Part shown: one piece after another, positions 44,124 to 53,177 of the stretch
How the letters are laid out: every line of letters starts with the position of its first letter
Numbering within the stretch: the stretch's first letter is position 1
Assembly: GCA_030651285.1 (NCBI GenBank)
Contig: JAUSCN010000020.1
Coordinates: 54,106 to 118,105 of the forward strand
Source of the DNA: a bacterium
GTDB taxonomy: Bacteria; Patescibacteriota; Minisyncoccia; Phycocordibacterales; Phycocordibacteraceae
DNA length: 64,000 bases
Direction of reading: 5' to 3'
The notes under the pieces: generated by a model
Told to the model about the DNA's origin: nothing
What the model saw: the letters and a program-made list of their open reading frames with translations, nothing else
Databases searched by the model: none
Translations under genes and position numbers: made by a program

Positions 44124-45905
44124 ATGGAACCATCCACACAAACAAACTCACATTTGATTTCTAACGAGGTACCCACTGCAGAAAATCGCGGAGCGATTCC
44201 TTTATGGCGAGAACGCCTTACCCGCTCACGTGGTGTCCGGTTCTTTGAATACCTGCACGAACGCCTCGATACCTTCTCGCCAAGCGACCGAGTCATTTTC
44301 TACACGCTTTCTGCCCTAGTCGGTATCGCATCCCTTTCCGGACTATATACCCTCGAACAATCCCTTCTCGTAGAAGTGCCTGCGTACGGCGGAAGCCTTA
44401 AGGAGGGTACGGTCGGAAGTCCTCAGTTCATTAATCCTCTTCTTGCAATAAGTGATGCTGATCGCGACCTTACCGCACTCGCATATGCCGGACTCATGGG
44501 GCTCTCGGGGTCAGGGTCGCTTGTACCAGTGCTTGCTGAAAGCTACACGATGTCTGAAGACGGAAAAATGTATACGTTCGTACTGCGCAAAAATGCGAAA
44601 TTCTCAGATGGCACGCCGGTCACTGCAGATGATGTTGTCTTCACGATACAGAAAGCACAGAATCCCGCGCTCAAGAGTCAGAAATATGCTGATTGGTCGG
44701 GAGTGAGCGTACGAGCGATCGATCAGCAAACAGTGCGGTTTACCCTCGCGAAGCCGTACGCACCATTCCTCGGAATCACCACTCTCGGAATCCTTCCTTC
44801 ACGCCTCTGGCAAAATATGTCGAATGAAGAATTCCCCTTCTCCACTCTTCAGACAAACCCTATCGGTGCGGGACCGTTCAAGGTCACGAACGTTTCGCGA
44901 GATGCATCGGGTCTGATAAAGAGCGTATTATTCACTGAGAATTCTCTGTATGTGCTCGGCCGCCCCTACCTCGATGACATCCGCTTCGACTTCTACTCGA
45001 GAAACGAAGATCTCGTGCGCGCACTCTCGGACGGGACCGAAGAGAGTTCGTACAACATTCCGACACAAGGAGCGCTGACCGCTCCCTATGCTCGCGTCTT
45101 CGGAGTTTTCTGGAACCAAAACGAGAAAAAAGTGTTCACGCGCCTCGAAGTCCGCAAAGCATTATCTCTCGCCCTCGACCGGCAAGGCATCATTGATTCG
45201 ATGCTTGGTGGCTACGCAACGGCGATCATGGGACCTGTGCCACCAGGAGAGAACGTAGATCAGGTAGCAGTACCCCAATCGAAGAATCCGGTCGCTGACG
45301 CAGCCGCCGTACTTCAGGCGGCCGGATGGGCATACGATGGCACCCAGCATGTCTGGAAGCATGCAGCTGCGAAGCAGACACTCGACCGCATCACTCTTCG
45401 CACCTCGAACGTACCAGAATTGAAGAACGTCGCGAGCGCCGCAAAAGCGCAGTGGGAGAAACTCGGCATCCATGTCGACATCGAGCTCTACGAACCAGGC
45501 GACTTGTCCCAGAACGTCATACGTCCGCGCAAATACGAAGCACTTCTCTACGGCATGGTGATAGGTCGCGACCAGGACCTCTACGCATTCTGGTCGTCTC
45601 AGGAGCGGAACGATCCCGGACTTAATATCGCCTTATACGCGAACAAGACCGTCGACGAGCTTCTTGAGAACGTGCGCGGCTCTGCCGACCAGAAAACGCG
45701 CACTGCGGATCTTCAGAAGATCGAGGACACCATTGCGGCCGAATACCCCGCCGCGTTTATTTACGCGCCAAGCTTCACCTACGCAGTGCCAAACGATCTG
45801 AAGGGTGTTATCCTGCCACAAATAATCACCCCGGCAGACCGCTTCGCGACAGTCGCGACCTGGTATCGGGCGACCGATGCAGTGTGGCCGTTTTTTACAA
45901 AGTAG
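44124..45905 (+). CDS. Membrane-anchored peptide ABC-transporter substrate-binding protein (SBP_bac_5)
   Basis: A 593-aa DppA/OppA-like binding protein. After a cytosolic tail of about 50 residues, a single helix (RVIFYTLSALVGIASLSGLYTL) anchors it; there is no lipobox. The solute-binding signature follows: YTMSEDGKMYTFVLRKNAKFSDGTPVTADDVVFTI, then NPIGAGPFKVTNV and FTRLEVRKALSLALDRQGII. No permease or ATPase partner lies nearby, so it may work with a transporter elsewhere or as a surface scavenger. CATACT lies 7 nt before the ATG. Confidence 0.88.
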   Translation: MEPSTQTNSHLISNEVPTAENRGAIPLWRERLTRSRGVRFFEYLHERLDTFSPSDRVIFYTLSALVGIASLSGLYTLEQSLLVEVPAYGGSLKEGTVGSPQFINPLLAISDADRDLTALAYAGLMGLSGSGSLVPVLAESYTMSEDGKMYTFVLRKNAKFSDGTPVTADDVVFTIQKAQNPALKSQKYADWSGVSVRAIDQQTVRFTLAKPYAPFLGITTLGILPSRLWQNMSNEEFPFSTLQTNPIGAGPFKVTNVSRDASGLIKSVLFTENSLYVLGRPYLDDIRFDFYSRNEDLVRALSDGTEESSYNIPTQGALTAPYARVFGVFWNQNEKKVFTRLEVRKALSLALDRQGIIDSMLGGYATAIMGPVPPGENVDQVAVPQSKNPVADAAAVLQAAGWAYDGTQHVWKHAAAKQTLDRITLRTSNVPELKNVASAAKAQWEKLGIHVDIELYEPGDLSQNVIRPRKYEALLYGMVIGRDQDLYAFWSSQERNDPGLNIALYANKTVDELLENVRGSADQKTRTADLQKIEDTIAAEYPAAFIYAPSFTYAVPNDLKGVILPQIITPADRFATVATWYRATDAVWPFFTK

Positions 45906-45979
45906 CGTCAGCCATTTTCGTACGGGTTTTCTTTTATTAGCAATTTTTACAAGCCCGAAACACATTAATCACAACACTT

Positions 45980-47908
45980 ATGAATCCAGCACCTGCACCA
46001 GCTCCAGCTCCCGCATCAGCCCCGAAAGAAGGAGCTCATCCGGCAGCACACCCAGGCAACGTCCGCCCGCCGAGAAGTTTCGACCGAGGCGGTCGCCCCT
46101 CTCCCGGGGGTCGCGGTGGAGTAAGACGCCCAGGAGGCGCATCACGCCGCATCCAGCGCATACTCCGACGACCAACCTCCACCCCGACTCGAACGATTCG
46201 AACCGCGGACTATTTCCCTGAGCCAGCGGGTCCGACAACGGTCCGCATCATCCCTCTCGGAGGCGTCGAGGAAGTGGGCCGCAACATGCTCGCTATTGAA
46301 GTCGGCGCGACTGGCGACATTCTCGTATTCGACGCGGGCTTCCAGTTCGTCTCTGAAGACTCGTCTCCGGGCGTCGATTACATCCTCCCGAACACAAAAT
46401 ATCTCGAGAAGAACGCAGACCGCGTGAAAGGAGTCATCATCACTCACGGGCACCTTGACCACATCGGCGGCATTCCGTTCACACTTCCACGATTTGGCAC
46501 GCCACCTATCTACACACAGAACCTCACATCGATCATGATTCAGCGACGCCAGGAGGAATATCCCGACGTTCCTAAATCAGAGATGATCACCGTTGAGGTG
46601 GGACAGTCTGTGATCATCGGAAAGACGCGTGTAAAGTTCTTCCCTGTCACACACTCGATCCCTGACTCAATGGGCTGCTCGATCGAGACTCCACAAGGAA
46701 ACGTTGTCATCACTGGCGACCTCAAGCTCGACCACAATGATGGCATACCTACGGACCGCGAAGTGACGACCTGGGGCACCCTCGCGAAGGACAAGAACAT
46801 CTTCTTCATTGCTGATTCTACGAACGCGGAGAAGGACGGATTCTCAATCCCTGAGAAACGCGTCATTCAGACCCTTGAAGACATCATCAAGACCGTCTCG
46901 GGACGCCTCATCATCGGCACGTTCGCATCACAGTTCGAGCGTATGATCCACATCATGACCGTCGCTGAAAAGCTCGGCAAGAAGATCGTCACTGAAGGCC
47001 GATCCATCAAAAACAACCTCGAGATCGCAGAAAAGACCGGCCTCCTTACGATCAAAAAGGACACACTCATTCCGGTGCAAGACATCAATAATTATCCGCC
47101 AGACAAGATTGTTATCCTCTCGACCGGTGCACAGGGAGAAGAGTTTGCAGCGCTCATGCGCATTGCGACCAAGCAGCACAAGTACATCACACTGAACGAG
47201 CGCGATACGATCGTACTTTCCTCATCGGTCATCCCTGGCAACGAGATCGCCGTACAGAAACTGAAGGACAACCTCTACCGTCATGGTGTGAGCCTCCTCC
47301 ACTACCGCTCGTCTGACGTGCACTCGACTGGTCACGGCAATACCGGGGAGCTCATATGGATCAACAAGCAGGTGGGCGCGAAGTTCTTCATGCCAGCCTA
47401 CGGCTATCGATCGATGACCACCTGCCACGCGAAAGCGCTTGAGCAGTCAGGCTTCCCGCGTGAAAACATCATCATTCCAGATAACGGCACAGTGATCGAC
47501 ATCGAGGATGGAGAGCGTATGAACGTGCACAAGCAGAAAGTGCCGTCTGCACCGATGGTCGTCGACGGATTCACTATTGGCGATATCCAGGAAGTCGTCA
47601 TCCGCGACCGCCAGTCGCTCGCCAAGGACGGCATGTTCGTCATCATCGCGAGCGTGAACCTGAAGACTGGCAAGCTGCGCAAGTCGCCAGACATCATCAG
47701 TCGCGGATTCATTTACCTGCGCGAGTCACAAAACCTTCTGAACGAAGCTCGAGTACTCATAAAGAAAACGATCGAGGACTCGACGCAGAACATGAACCCT
47801 GTTGATCTCGACTACGTGAAGAACAACCTCACGGACGTGATAGCAGGATTCCTCTTCACTCGCACCAACAAAGCCCCAATGGTGATTCCAGTATTGATCG
47901 GAATGTAA
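45980..47908 (+). CDS. rnj: Ribonuclease J
   Basis: A 642-aa metallo-beta-lactamase/beta-CASP RNase for mRNA decay and rRNA maturation. The core begins at VRIIPLGGVEEVGRNMLAIEV; the metal site is THGHLDHIGG, with VTHSIPDSMG and VITGDLKLD. Beta-CASP motifs include ADSTNAEKDGFS and STGAQGEE. The RNase J C-terminal domain follows. An N-terminal tail of about 80 residues is low-complexity Pro/Ala/Gly/Arg and probably binds RNA. No SD is visible. A clean terminator ends the gene. Confidence 0.95.
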   Translation: MNPAPAPAPAPASAPKEGAHPAAHPGNVRPPRSFDRGGRPSPGGRGGVRRPGGASRRIQRILRRPTSTPTRTIRTADYFPEPAGPTTVRIIPLGGVEEVGRNMLAIEVGATGDILVFDAGFQFVSEDSSPGVDYILPNTKYLEKNADRVKGVIITHGHLDHIGGIPFTLPRFGTPPIYTQNLTSIMIQRRQEEYPDVPKSEMITVEVGQSVIIGKTRVKFFPVTHSIPDSMGCSIETPQGNVVITGDLKLDHNDGIPTDREVTTWGTLAKDKNIFFIADSTNAEKDGFSIPEKRVIQTLEDIIKTVSGRLIIGTFASQFERMIHIMTVAEKLGKKIVTEGRSIKNNLEIAEKTGLLTIKKDTLIPVQDINNYPPDKIVILSTGAQGEEFAALMRIATKQHKYITLNERDTIVLSSSVIPGNEIAVQKLKDNLYRHGVSLLHYRSSDVHSTGHGNTGELIWINKQVGAKFFMPAYGYRSMTTCHAKALEQSGFPRENIIIPDNGTVIDIEDGERMNVHKQKVPSAPMVVDGFTIGDIQEVVIRDRQSLAKDGMFVIIASVNLKTGKLRKSPDIISRGFIYLRESQNLLNEARVLIKKTIEDSTQNMNPVDLDYVKNNLTDVIAGFLFTRTNKAPMVIPVLIGM

Positions 47909-47927
47909 TCAGAGGTTGAAAATACAT

Positions 47928-47960
47928 AAAAACGCGCCGAAATATTCGGCGCGTTTTTAT
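47928..47960 (+). terminator. Terminator of RNase J gene
   Basis: Perfect 14-bp stem AAAAACGCGCCGAA / TTCGGCGCGTTTTT with a 3-nt loop and a T-rich tail. Confidence 0.9.
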
Positions 47961-47998
47961 TTTTATCCCCAAAAAATTCATTTTTGACCAAAAAATGC

Positions 47999-48026
47999 TT
48001 GACTCTCAGTGTGAATGCTCTATAAA
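47999..48026 (+). promoter_or_regulatory. Sigma70-type promoter of the zinc-ribbon orphan gene
   Basis: TTGACT, 16-nt spacer, TATAAA. It predicts a leader of about 63 nt before the ATG at 48096. Confidence 0.75.
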
Positions 48027-48095
48027 TGCAACAGGAAGAAAATAAGTTCTAGGTTTTAAAGCAAGTTGTCCCTTTCACAAAAAAGGAGGTTACCA

Positions 48096-48272
48096 ATGGA
48101 TAGAGAAATTTCTGATCCGGGCAAGGACACTCCCGCCTCATGTGCACAGTGCGGGAAAGCGGGCGCCAGAAGACCGCCAGGAATAACCGGAAGTACGACC
48201 GTGAAATGTTCGCGCTGCGGACAAAAAATTTTCCTGTCCCCCCTGGCCCCGAATCTTTTGAAGACCGCTTGA
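48096..48272 (+). CDS. Orphan SD-led gene, 58-aa zinc-ribbon protein
   Basis: ATG 48096 is fixed by AAAAGGAGG 6 nt upstream; the track's longer version starts in the leader. The protein has two CxxC pairs, SCAQCGKAG and KCSRCGQKIF, spaced like a small zinc ribbon that could bind nucleic acid or protein. Otherwise unknown. It has its own promoter and a strong terminator, like the other orphan units. Confidence 0.78.
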   Translation: MDREISDPGKDTPASCAQCGKAGARRPPGITGSTTVKCSRCGQKIFLSPLAPNLLKTA

Positions 48273-48278
48273 TCTTTT

Positions 48279-48315
48279 AACTGGGTGGAGACTCTATGTC
48301 CACCCAGTTTTGCTT
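48279..48315 (+). terminator. Terminator of the zinc-ribbon orphan gene
   Basis: Perfect 11-bp stem AACTGGGTGGA / TCCACCCAGTT with a 9-nt loop, followed by TTGCTTTC. It also lies at the end of mutY on the opposite strand. Confidence 0.85.
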
Positions 48316-49164
48316 TCAGTCCGCAAGCGAGTACGTACTACCCTTGACTCTCACAAGACCCTCAACAAGAAGCGCCGCAAGTGCCTCAAGTATTTGGGTG
48401 CGCCGCGAAACACGAAATAGACCCTCAATGCGTTTCTTTGTGGCAGAGCCATCAGCAAGGAGCCGCAAAATAGCACCCCGCACTTCTCGTAAAGAGCCAG
48501 AAAATTTCGACTGTTTTGTGTATTGCTTAGTACGTGCATTGTGTGAAATACCCGAGCGTTTCAAGTAGCTGCCGTAATCCATGAGTGCGCTATACCATTC
48601 TCGCGACCTCTTCTTTGGCAGTGCCTGTATGAGTATTTTTTCTATCTCCGTGTCTGATACTTTTTTCTTTTTCGGAAAGAAATAGTGAATGATCACTGTC
48701 CGAACATTCGTTTCAATGACTGGCACATCCTGATTAAAAGCGAACGCGGCTACGGCGCGAGCGGTGTACGGACCGACACCCGATAGCGACTCGATTTCTT
48801 CAACGCTCTGTGGGAAGCGATTCTCGAACCGCCCGACGATATCTTTCGCTGCCTGCTGCAGCATTTTTGCACGACGATTATAACCGAGTCCTTGCCAGTT
48901 TTTAAGCACCTTAGAAAGTGGCGTGCGTGCAAGATCAGCGGCTGTGGGAAATTCTTTCAGGAAGCGCTCGTAAAAAGGAATCACACGATCCACCTGCGTC
49001 TGCTGTAGCATCACTTCGGAGACGAGTATGCGGTACGGGTCATTATTCGTTCGCCACGGAAGATCATGCCTTCCAGATTTCTTATAATGCGCCCATACGA
49101 CCCTCCGAAACTTAGGAATGTCGTTCTGTGCGCGGACTCCGGCACTACGAGCCCTGGATTTCAT
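48316..49164 (-). CDS. mutY: Adenine DNA glycosylase MutY, clusterless form
   Basis: A 282-aa HhH-GPD glycosylase that removes A opposite 8-oxoG. LPWRTNNDPYRILVSEVMLQQTQVDRVIPFYERF carries the catalytic Glu; the HhH hairpin is LSGVGPYTARAVAAFAF. The usual catalytic Asp position reads VPVIETNVRTV (Glu). The four-Cys Fe-S loop is absent: after SALMDYGSYLKRSG there is no Cys. The C-terminal NUDIX-like domain is replaced by a short winged-helix-like end. ATG 49164 is chosen; the track's first 101 residues are the neighbouring HAD gene read in another frame. It overlaps the HAD gene by 20 bp. Confidence 0.88.
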   Translation of the reverse strand: MKSRARSAGVRAQNDIPKFRRVVWAHYKKSGRHDLPWRTNNDPYRILVSEVMLQQTQVDRVIPFYERFLKEFPTAADLARTPLSKVLKNWQGLGYNRRAKMLQQAAKDIVGRFENRFPQSVEEIESLSGVGPYTARAVAAFAFNQDVPVIETNVRTVIIHYFFPKKKKVSDTEIEKILIQALPKKRSREWYSALMDYGSYLKRSGISHNARTKQYTKQSKFSGSLREVRGAILRLLADGSATKKRIEGLFRVSRRTQILEALAALLVEGLVRVKGSTYSLAD

Positions 49165-49912
49165 AAATAACATCCTTTCGCTCCACAACAATCTCCCACC
49201 CTCTCCGCTTCGCATGCGCATACAGCCGCTGATTCGGATTGAATGCAATCGGACGATCAACCATCTCGAGCATCTGGATATCGTGCTCAGTATCACCCAC
49301 CCCGACCGAGCCTTCGAGCGTGAGATTTTCTTTACGTACGACACGCTGAACAATCGCTGACTTGTTTTCAATGATGTCTTTATCTTCGACTTCTCCGGTG
49401 AAATTTCCCGATGCTCCAGAAGTGAAGAACATGCCGTATGATTTATCAAATCCCGCTTCATGCGCAAAACCGTCGACGATGAATTTCGGCGAACGTGAGA
49501 TGGCGAGCAAAAAATATCCCTTACGTTTTAGGTCTCGAATTAGATCGCGCGTATAGGTATACACATGATGACGCTGTTCCTCAATTATTTCTCCCGCAAT
49601 GTCCGCCACGGCCTGATATGGAACGCCCTTTATCCGCCGATGAAATACGCTCGCCACCTTGTCTATATATGACTTGTAGTCGCCCCTTCTCTCAATCCAA
49701 CGACGATACTCTTCTTCATATGAATCCTTCTCTTCCCACGGGAAGACTCCTTCCTCAATGAGCCGGTCCACAAGCTCAATCGCGAGCGAAGAACGGAACA
49801 ATGTGCCGTCTATATCAAATACGGCAATCTTTCGCTTCTTTACCCCGGCAGAGGCGCCACGACGCTCCGTGCTCGTTTTAACGATCCTACGAGAGTCTCT
49901 GCCGGGGCTCAT
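49145..49912 (-). CDS. HAD-superfamily phosphatase (SerB-like, IB subfamily)
   Basis: About 255 aa. AVFDIDGTLFRSSLAIELVDRL is motif I; ISRSPKFIVDGFAHEAGFD is motif II; DKDIIENKSAIVQRVV holds the Lys; VGVGDTEHDIQMLEMVDRPIAFNPN is motif IV. The layout is that of HAD-IB hydrolases such as phosphoserine phosphatase or PSP-like lipid phosphatases. The substrate is unknown. ATG 49912 lies 7 nt after a TACTAT box; an in-frame ATG at 49921 overlaps that box. Confidence 0.87.
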   Translation of the reverse strand: MSPGRDSRRIVKTSTERRGASAGVKKRKIAVFDIDGTLFRSSLAIELVDRLIEEGVFPWEEKDSYEEEYRRWIERRGDYKSYIDKVASVFHRRIKGVPYQAVADIAGEIIEEQRHHVYTYTRDLIRDLKRKGYFLLAISRSPKFIVDGFAHEAGFDKSYGMFFTSGASGNFTGEVEDKDIIENKSAIVQRVVRKENLTLEGSVGVGDTEHDIQMLEMVDRPIAFNPNQRLYAHAKRRGWEIVVERKDVIYEIQGS

Positions 49913-49927
49913 ACCTCCCATAGTACC

Positions 49928-50596
49928 TCAATTAGCTTTAGGCCAGCGGCGTGCCGCCTGAGGCCATATTTTCGTTAGGGAGTGCCCACTGCAATCATGC
50001 GGGCGAGCTGGACACACGTAGCGGCCATAGAGCACGAGTCCGTTGTTCACGAATTTCCAGTCCTTTTTGGGTATGAGCGCCTCGAGATCTTTTGAGATTT
50101 TCTTCAGATCAGTTTGAGTAGTAAGATCAAATCGTTTCGCAAAACGCTTCACATGCGTGTCAGTTGCAATACCTTCCCATACGCCATACAGCTCGCCAAG
50201 AATGACGTGTGCGGTCTTGTAGCCAACGCCCGGAAGCGCAACGAGCTCCGTCTCTGTGCGCGGCACGATTCCCTCGTGCCGCGCCTGAATCACTTCTGCC
50301 GCGCCGATGATGGCTTTCGCCTTATTACGGAAGAATGTCACAGAAGAGATCTCTTTCGTAAAAGTTGCCAAATCCGCTTTCGCGAAGTCCTTCGGCGTCT
50401 TGTATTTTTTAAATAACGTCGCCGTCACCTTGTTTACTGCCTTGTCGGTGCACTGCGCAGAAAGCATGACAGCAACAACAAATTGGAACGGGGTCGTGTG
50501 CACGAGCTCGCTCTTCGGTTCTGGATAGACCTTCTTCAGATATGAAACAATCTTTTTCGCACGCTTCTGCCGCTCTTTTTGGTTTACTGAAATCAT
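49928..50596 (-). CDS. nth: Endonuclease III with incomplete Fe-S site
   Basis: A 222-aa DNA glycosylase/AP lyase for oxidised pyrimidines. TTPFQFVVAVMLSAQCTDKAVN, catalytic Lys in ALPGVGYKTAHVILGE and Asp in GIATDTHVKRFAKRF are intact. The C-terminal cluster loop keeps only two Cys (YVCPARPHDCSGHS) of the usual four, so a 4Fe-4S cluster is unlikely. The gene starts 4 bp inside the end of the peroxiredoxin gene. Confidence 0.92.
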   Translation of the reverse strand: MISVNQKERQKRAKKIVSYLKKVYPEPKSELVHTTPFQFVVAVMLSAQCTDKAVNKVTATLFKKYKTPKDFAKADLATFTKEISSVTFFRNKAKAIIGAAEVIQARHEGIVPRTETELVALPGVGYKTAHVILGELYGVWEGIATDTHVKRFAKRFDLTTQTDLKKISKDLEALIPKKDWKFVNNGLVLYGRYVCPARPHDCSGHSLTKIWPQAARRWPKAN

Positions 50597-51045
50597 CGAA
50601 CAAGATCTTTTAGATCTGCAATGACTTCTGCCGCATGCTTCTCCGGCTTCACTTTTTCATATACCTTTGCGATCTTCCCTTCAGGATCAATGAGAAACGA
50701 GGTACGCATGGTGCCCACATATGTCGCCAACACGCCATAAGCTCCCACAACTTCTTTATGTTCATCTGCCAAAAGAGTGAATGGCAATTGATATGCGTCT
50801 ACAAATTTCTTATGGCTCGCAACACTATCAGTCGAAACACCAAGCACATTCACGCCGATGGTAGTGAAATCCTTGAATTGATCTCGTATAGTGCACGCCT
50901 CGATCGTACACCCTGGCGTATCATCTTTCGGATAGAAGTAGAGAAGTACCCAGCTCCCCTGATACTCCGCAAGCGAATGCATCTTCCCATCTTGATCTGG
51001 AAGAGTAAATTCTGGAGCTTCTGTGCCTACCTTCGGTATCTCCAT
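50593..51045 (-). CDS. bcp: Thioredoxin-dependent peroxiredoxin (BCP/PrxQ)
   Basis: 150 aa. FYPKDDTPGCTIEACTIRDQF carries the peroxidatic Cys and the nearby resolving Cys of PrxQ; FTLPDQDGKMHSL precedes it. It reduces H2O2 and organic peroxides. ATG 51045 is chosen: TATAGT lies exactly 6 nt upstream, so the mRNA is probably leaderless. nth overlaps its end by 4 bp, so the oxidant-defence and repair genes are cotranscribed. Confidence 0.93.
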   Translation of the reverse strand: MEIPKVGTEAPEFTLPDQDGKMHSLAEYQGSWVLLYFYPKDDTPGCTIEACTIRDQFKDFTTIGVNVLGVSTDSVASHKKFVDAYQLPFTLLADEHKEVVGAYGVLATYVGTMRTSFLIDPEGKIAKVYEKVKPEKHAAEVIADLKDLVR

Positions 51046-51052
51046 AGGGCGA

Positions 51053-52222
51053 CTATAGCATTTCCGAAGTACGCTCCTCGTGCGGGAATGCAAAGTTAAA
51101 GAAGATGGTCAGAAGCGCACCTGCAGAGAATATCGTCAGGAAAAACAGGAGAAGTGGGCCAGCACCCGGGACAAGAGTGATGAGAGAGAGAGCGAGCATG
51201 CCGAGAACGCCATCGCGCCATAGCACTGCCTCACGCTTCAAGAAGCGTCGTGCAAACATGTTGCCGAGCAGGATACCTGCATATAAAAATGAGAATAGCG
51301 CGAGCAAGGCATACAATAGGACGAGCAGGATGGAGAGACCGATACCGACAAACGTAAGCGCAAGAAGAATGATTAAGACTGGCGCCGCGACAAGTATCGC
51401 GAAACCAAGCAGCATCGTAAGCAAGAGACTGCGCAAATGATCTGTATGCGCGCGTTCAGAAACCGCTTCGGCCAACTTTGGAAATAGACCTGCAAGAAGT
51501 CCCGCCAGAATAAGTGCACCCAAGATACGCGCAAAAAGGAAGAAGCCGAGACTTACGAGCGCAAGAATGCGCGATGTGCCGACATCAGGCAAGTACGAGG
51601 CGCTCGTATATTTGATACCGCCAATAACCGTCGCAGACTCGGGAATCGTTGCTGTATCTGGAGCTTCATATATCAACTTTCCACGAATCACCGTATCTGG
51701 AGCAAGCGTCACGCGGCCACTCGCAACAATATCGACATCTCCTCTGAAATCACCCGAGAGAGCGATGTTGTTCCCATAGATTGTGACCGGGCCTGAAGCT
51801 CCATTATCGAAAACAGCATTCGCAGCGATGATGAAAGAATTGCCAGAAACACGACCTGAATTGTTCACCGAAAGACCTAAGGCGATTAAGTCACCCAGAA
51901 CAGTCTCTTCTACAGAAATACTTCCTCCCAATACCCGCAGATCACCCGCGACTTTAGCTCGTGAACTTACCGAGCCAGCAACAAGTAGTCCATCCCCAGA
52001 AACCGGAGCCGCAGTAACGATCGAACCACCAAAGGCAGAGAAATCTCCGGCGACAGGCGCAGTAAGCACAACAGAAGCTCCGGCAGCATATGCATTCCCT
52101 GGTGAGGAGCTCGCTGCGAGAAGAGAACGCGCAGCGATAAAAGATGCGTGCGCACCTGCAGCAGACGCGCTCGCCGGAAGGAAGATACTCGAAGCGAGAA
52201 AAATAAAAAATATGCGTGACAT
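51053..52222 (-). CDS. Secreted bactofilin-like/polymer-forming repeat protein with membrane helices
   Basis: 389 aa. A signal peptide (IFFIFLASSIFLPASASA) is followed by about 170 residues of beta-helix-like repeats (GDFSAFGGSIVTAAPVSGDGLLVAGS), as in bactofilin/DUF8173-type proteins. Four to five C-terminal helices follow (ILALVSLGFFLFARILGALILAGLLAGL onward). Its role may be in envelope shape or organisation; this is a guess from the fold. It starts 11 bp after the VKOR gene. Confidence 0.7.
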   Translation of the reverse strand: MSRIFFIFLASSIFLPASASAAGAHASFIAARSLLAASSSPGNAYAAGASVVLTAPVAGDFSAFGGSIVTAAPVSGDGLLVAGSVSSRAKVAGDLRVLGGSISVEETVLGDLIALGLSVNNSGRVSGNSFIIAANAVFDNGASGPVTIYGNNIALSGDFRGDVDIVASGRVTLAPDTVIRGKLIYEAPDTATIPESATVIGGIKYTSASYLPDVGTSRILALVSLGFFLFARILGALILAGLLAGLFPKLAEAVSERAHTDHLRSLLLTMLLGFAILVAAPVLIILLALTFVGIGLSILLVLLYALLALFSFLYAGILLGNMFARRFLKREAVLWRDGVLGMLALSLITLVPGAGPLLLFFLTIFSAGALLTIFFNFAFPHEERTSEML

Positions 52223-52233
52223 ATTTGAATTAA

Positions 52234-52707
52234 TTACGTTGCAGGCGGCAGAGGGATGCGCGTCTCAAGAAGATCTTGCGGGACACTTCTCCGCAACGGC
52301 TCAATGAAACCCGCACAGATCACTATGAAAAGCGCGATGACGGCAGATACGAGGCAATAGATACAGAATGCATTGATAACGAAAACCTGAACCAGTGTGA
52401 AATACAGTGAAGCAAGGACCCCGATGAGGGAAACTGCCTGAATGAGGCGGCGTACGAGCTGATTAAGCACAACAAGCTCAAGGGCAGCGAGGAAGAAAAT
52501 GATGCCGTAGAAAAAGGCACCGTATGCGGCTAGCGGGATACCAAACAAGTAAGAGTACGAACTTGAGACGACGACATTGCATCCAGAGAGGTTGTTAATG
52601 TCACAAATGAGCGGCGTACTATTTATCTCGTGCTGAAGGATGTAGACCGAATCTGTGAGTCCACAGAAAGCGAGAATCAAGATAGCCACAATATATGCAC
52701 GCTTCAT
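52234..52707 (-). CDS. Vitamin K epoxide reductase-like protein (VKOR)
   Basis: 157 aa with four helices. CDINNLSGCNVVVSSSYSYLFGIP holds the loop Cys pair and the conserved Ser; AFCIYCLVSA is the active-site CxxC. Bacterial VKOR reoxidises a DsbA-like partner with quinone and so drives disulfide formation outside the cytosol. No fused thioredoxin domain is present. ATG 52707 is preferred: TATCCT lies 7 nt upstream. Confidence 0.93.
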   Translation of the reverse strand: MKRAYIVAILILAFCGLTDSVYILQHEINSTPLICDINNLSGCNVVVSSSYSYLFGIPLAAYGAFFYGIIFFLAALELVVLNQLVRRLIQAVSLIGVLASLYFTLVQVFVINAFCIYCLVSAVIALFIVICAGFIEPLRRSVPQDLLETRIPLPPAT

Positions 52708-52784
52708 AGCGCACAGGATACGCGCCCTACTACCCATATGCAACCATCACGAATCATTGTGTGATCAGGTGCTAAAATGCACCC

Positions 52785-53150
52785 ATGAAAGACCTGACGC
52801 CTGAAGAGCTTCATGTAATGCGAGAAGGCGGGACTGAGGCACCCTTCTCTGGAAAATACATCGACCATTACGAGAAAGGAATGTATCTCTGCCGATCGTG
52901 CGGAACTACCCTATTTAGCTCAGGCGCAAAGTTCGATTCAGGCACCGGCTGGCCATCCTTCACCGATCCAGCAATCGAAAAAAACATAGGCACTCGAGAT
53001 GATGATTCTCATGACATGCACCGTACGGAAGTATTCTGCAAAAACTGCGGCGCGCATTTGGGTCACGTATTCGATGATGGCCCAGACGAAAAGGGAGGCA
53101 AACGATACTGCATCAATTCAGTCTGTCTCGATTTTGAGAAGAAAGACTAG
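52785..53150 (+). CDS. msrB: Methionine-R-sulfoxide reductase B
   Basis: A 121-aa MsrB that repairs Met-R-sulfoxide. The zinc Cys pairs CRSCGTT and CKNCGAHLGHVFDDGP are present, as is the catalytic Cys in RYCINSVCLDF; GTGWPSF is conserved. TAAAAT lies exactly 6 nt before the ATG. It is convergent with msrA, 27 bp apart. Confidence 0.96.
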   Translation: MKDLTPEELHVMREGGTEAPFSGKYIDHYEKGMYLCRSCGTTLFSSGAKFDSGTGWPSFTDPAIEKNIGTRDDDSHDMHRTEVFCKNCGAHLGHVFDDGPDEKGGKRYCINSVCLDFEKKD

Positions 53151-53177
53151 CCCCACTCCTTGGATCCCCAAGAAAAA

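Noticed and set aside
48066-48095. Longer start of the zinc-ribbon ORF
   Set aside because: These codons lie in the leader and cover the AAAAGGAGG ribosome site that serves ATG 48096.
49165-49467. N-terminal 101 residues of the mutY ORF
   Set aside because: They overlap the HAD phosphatase gene in another frame and have no glycosylase similarity; homology begins at MKSRARS.
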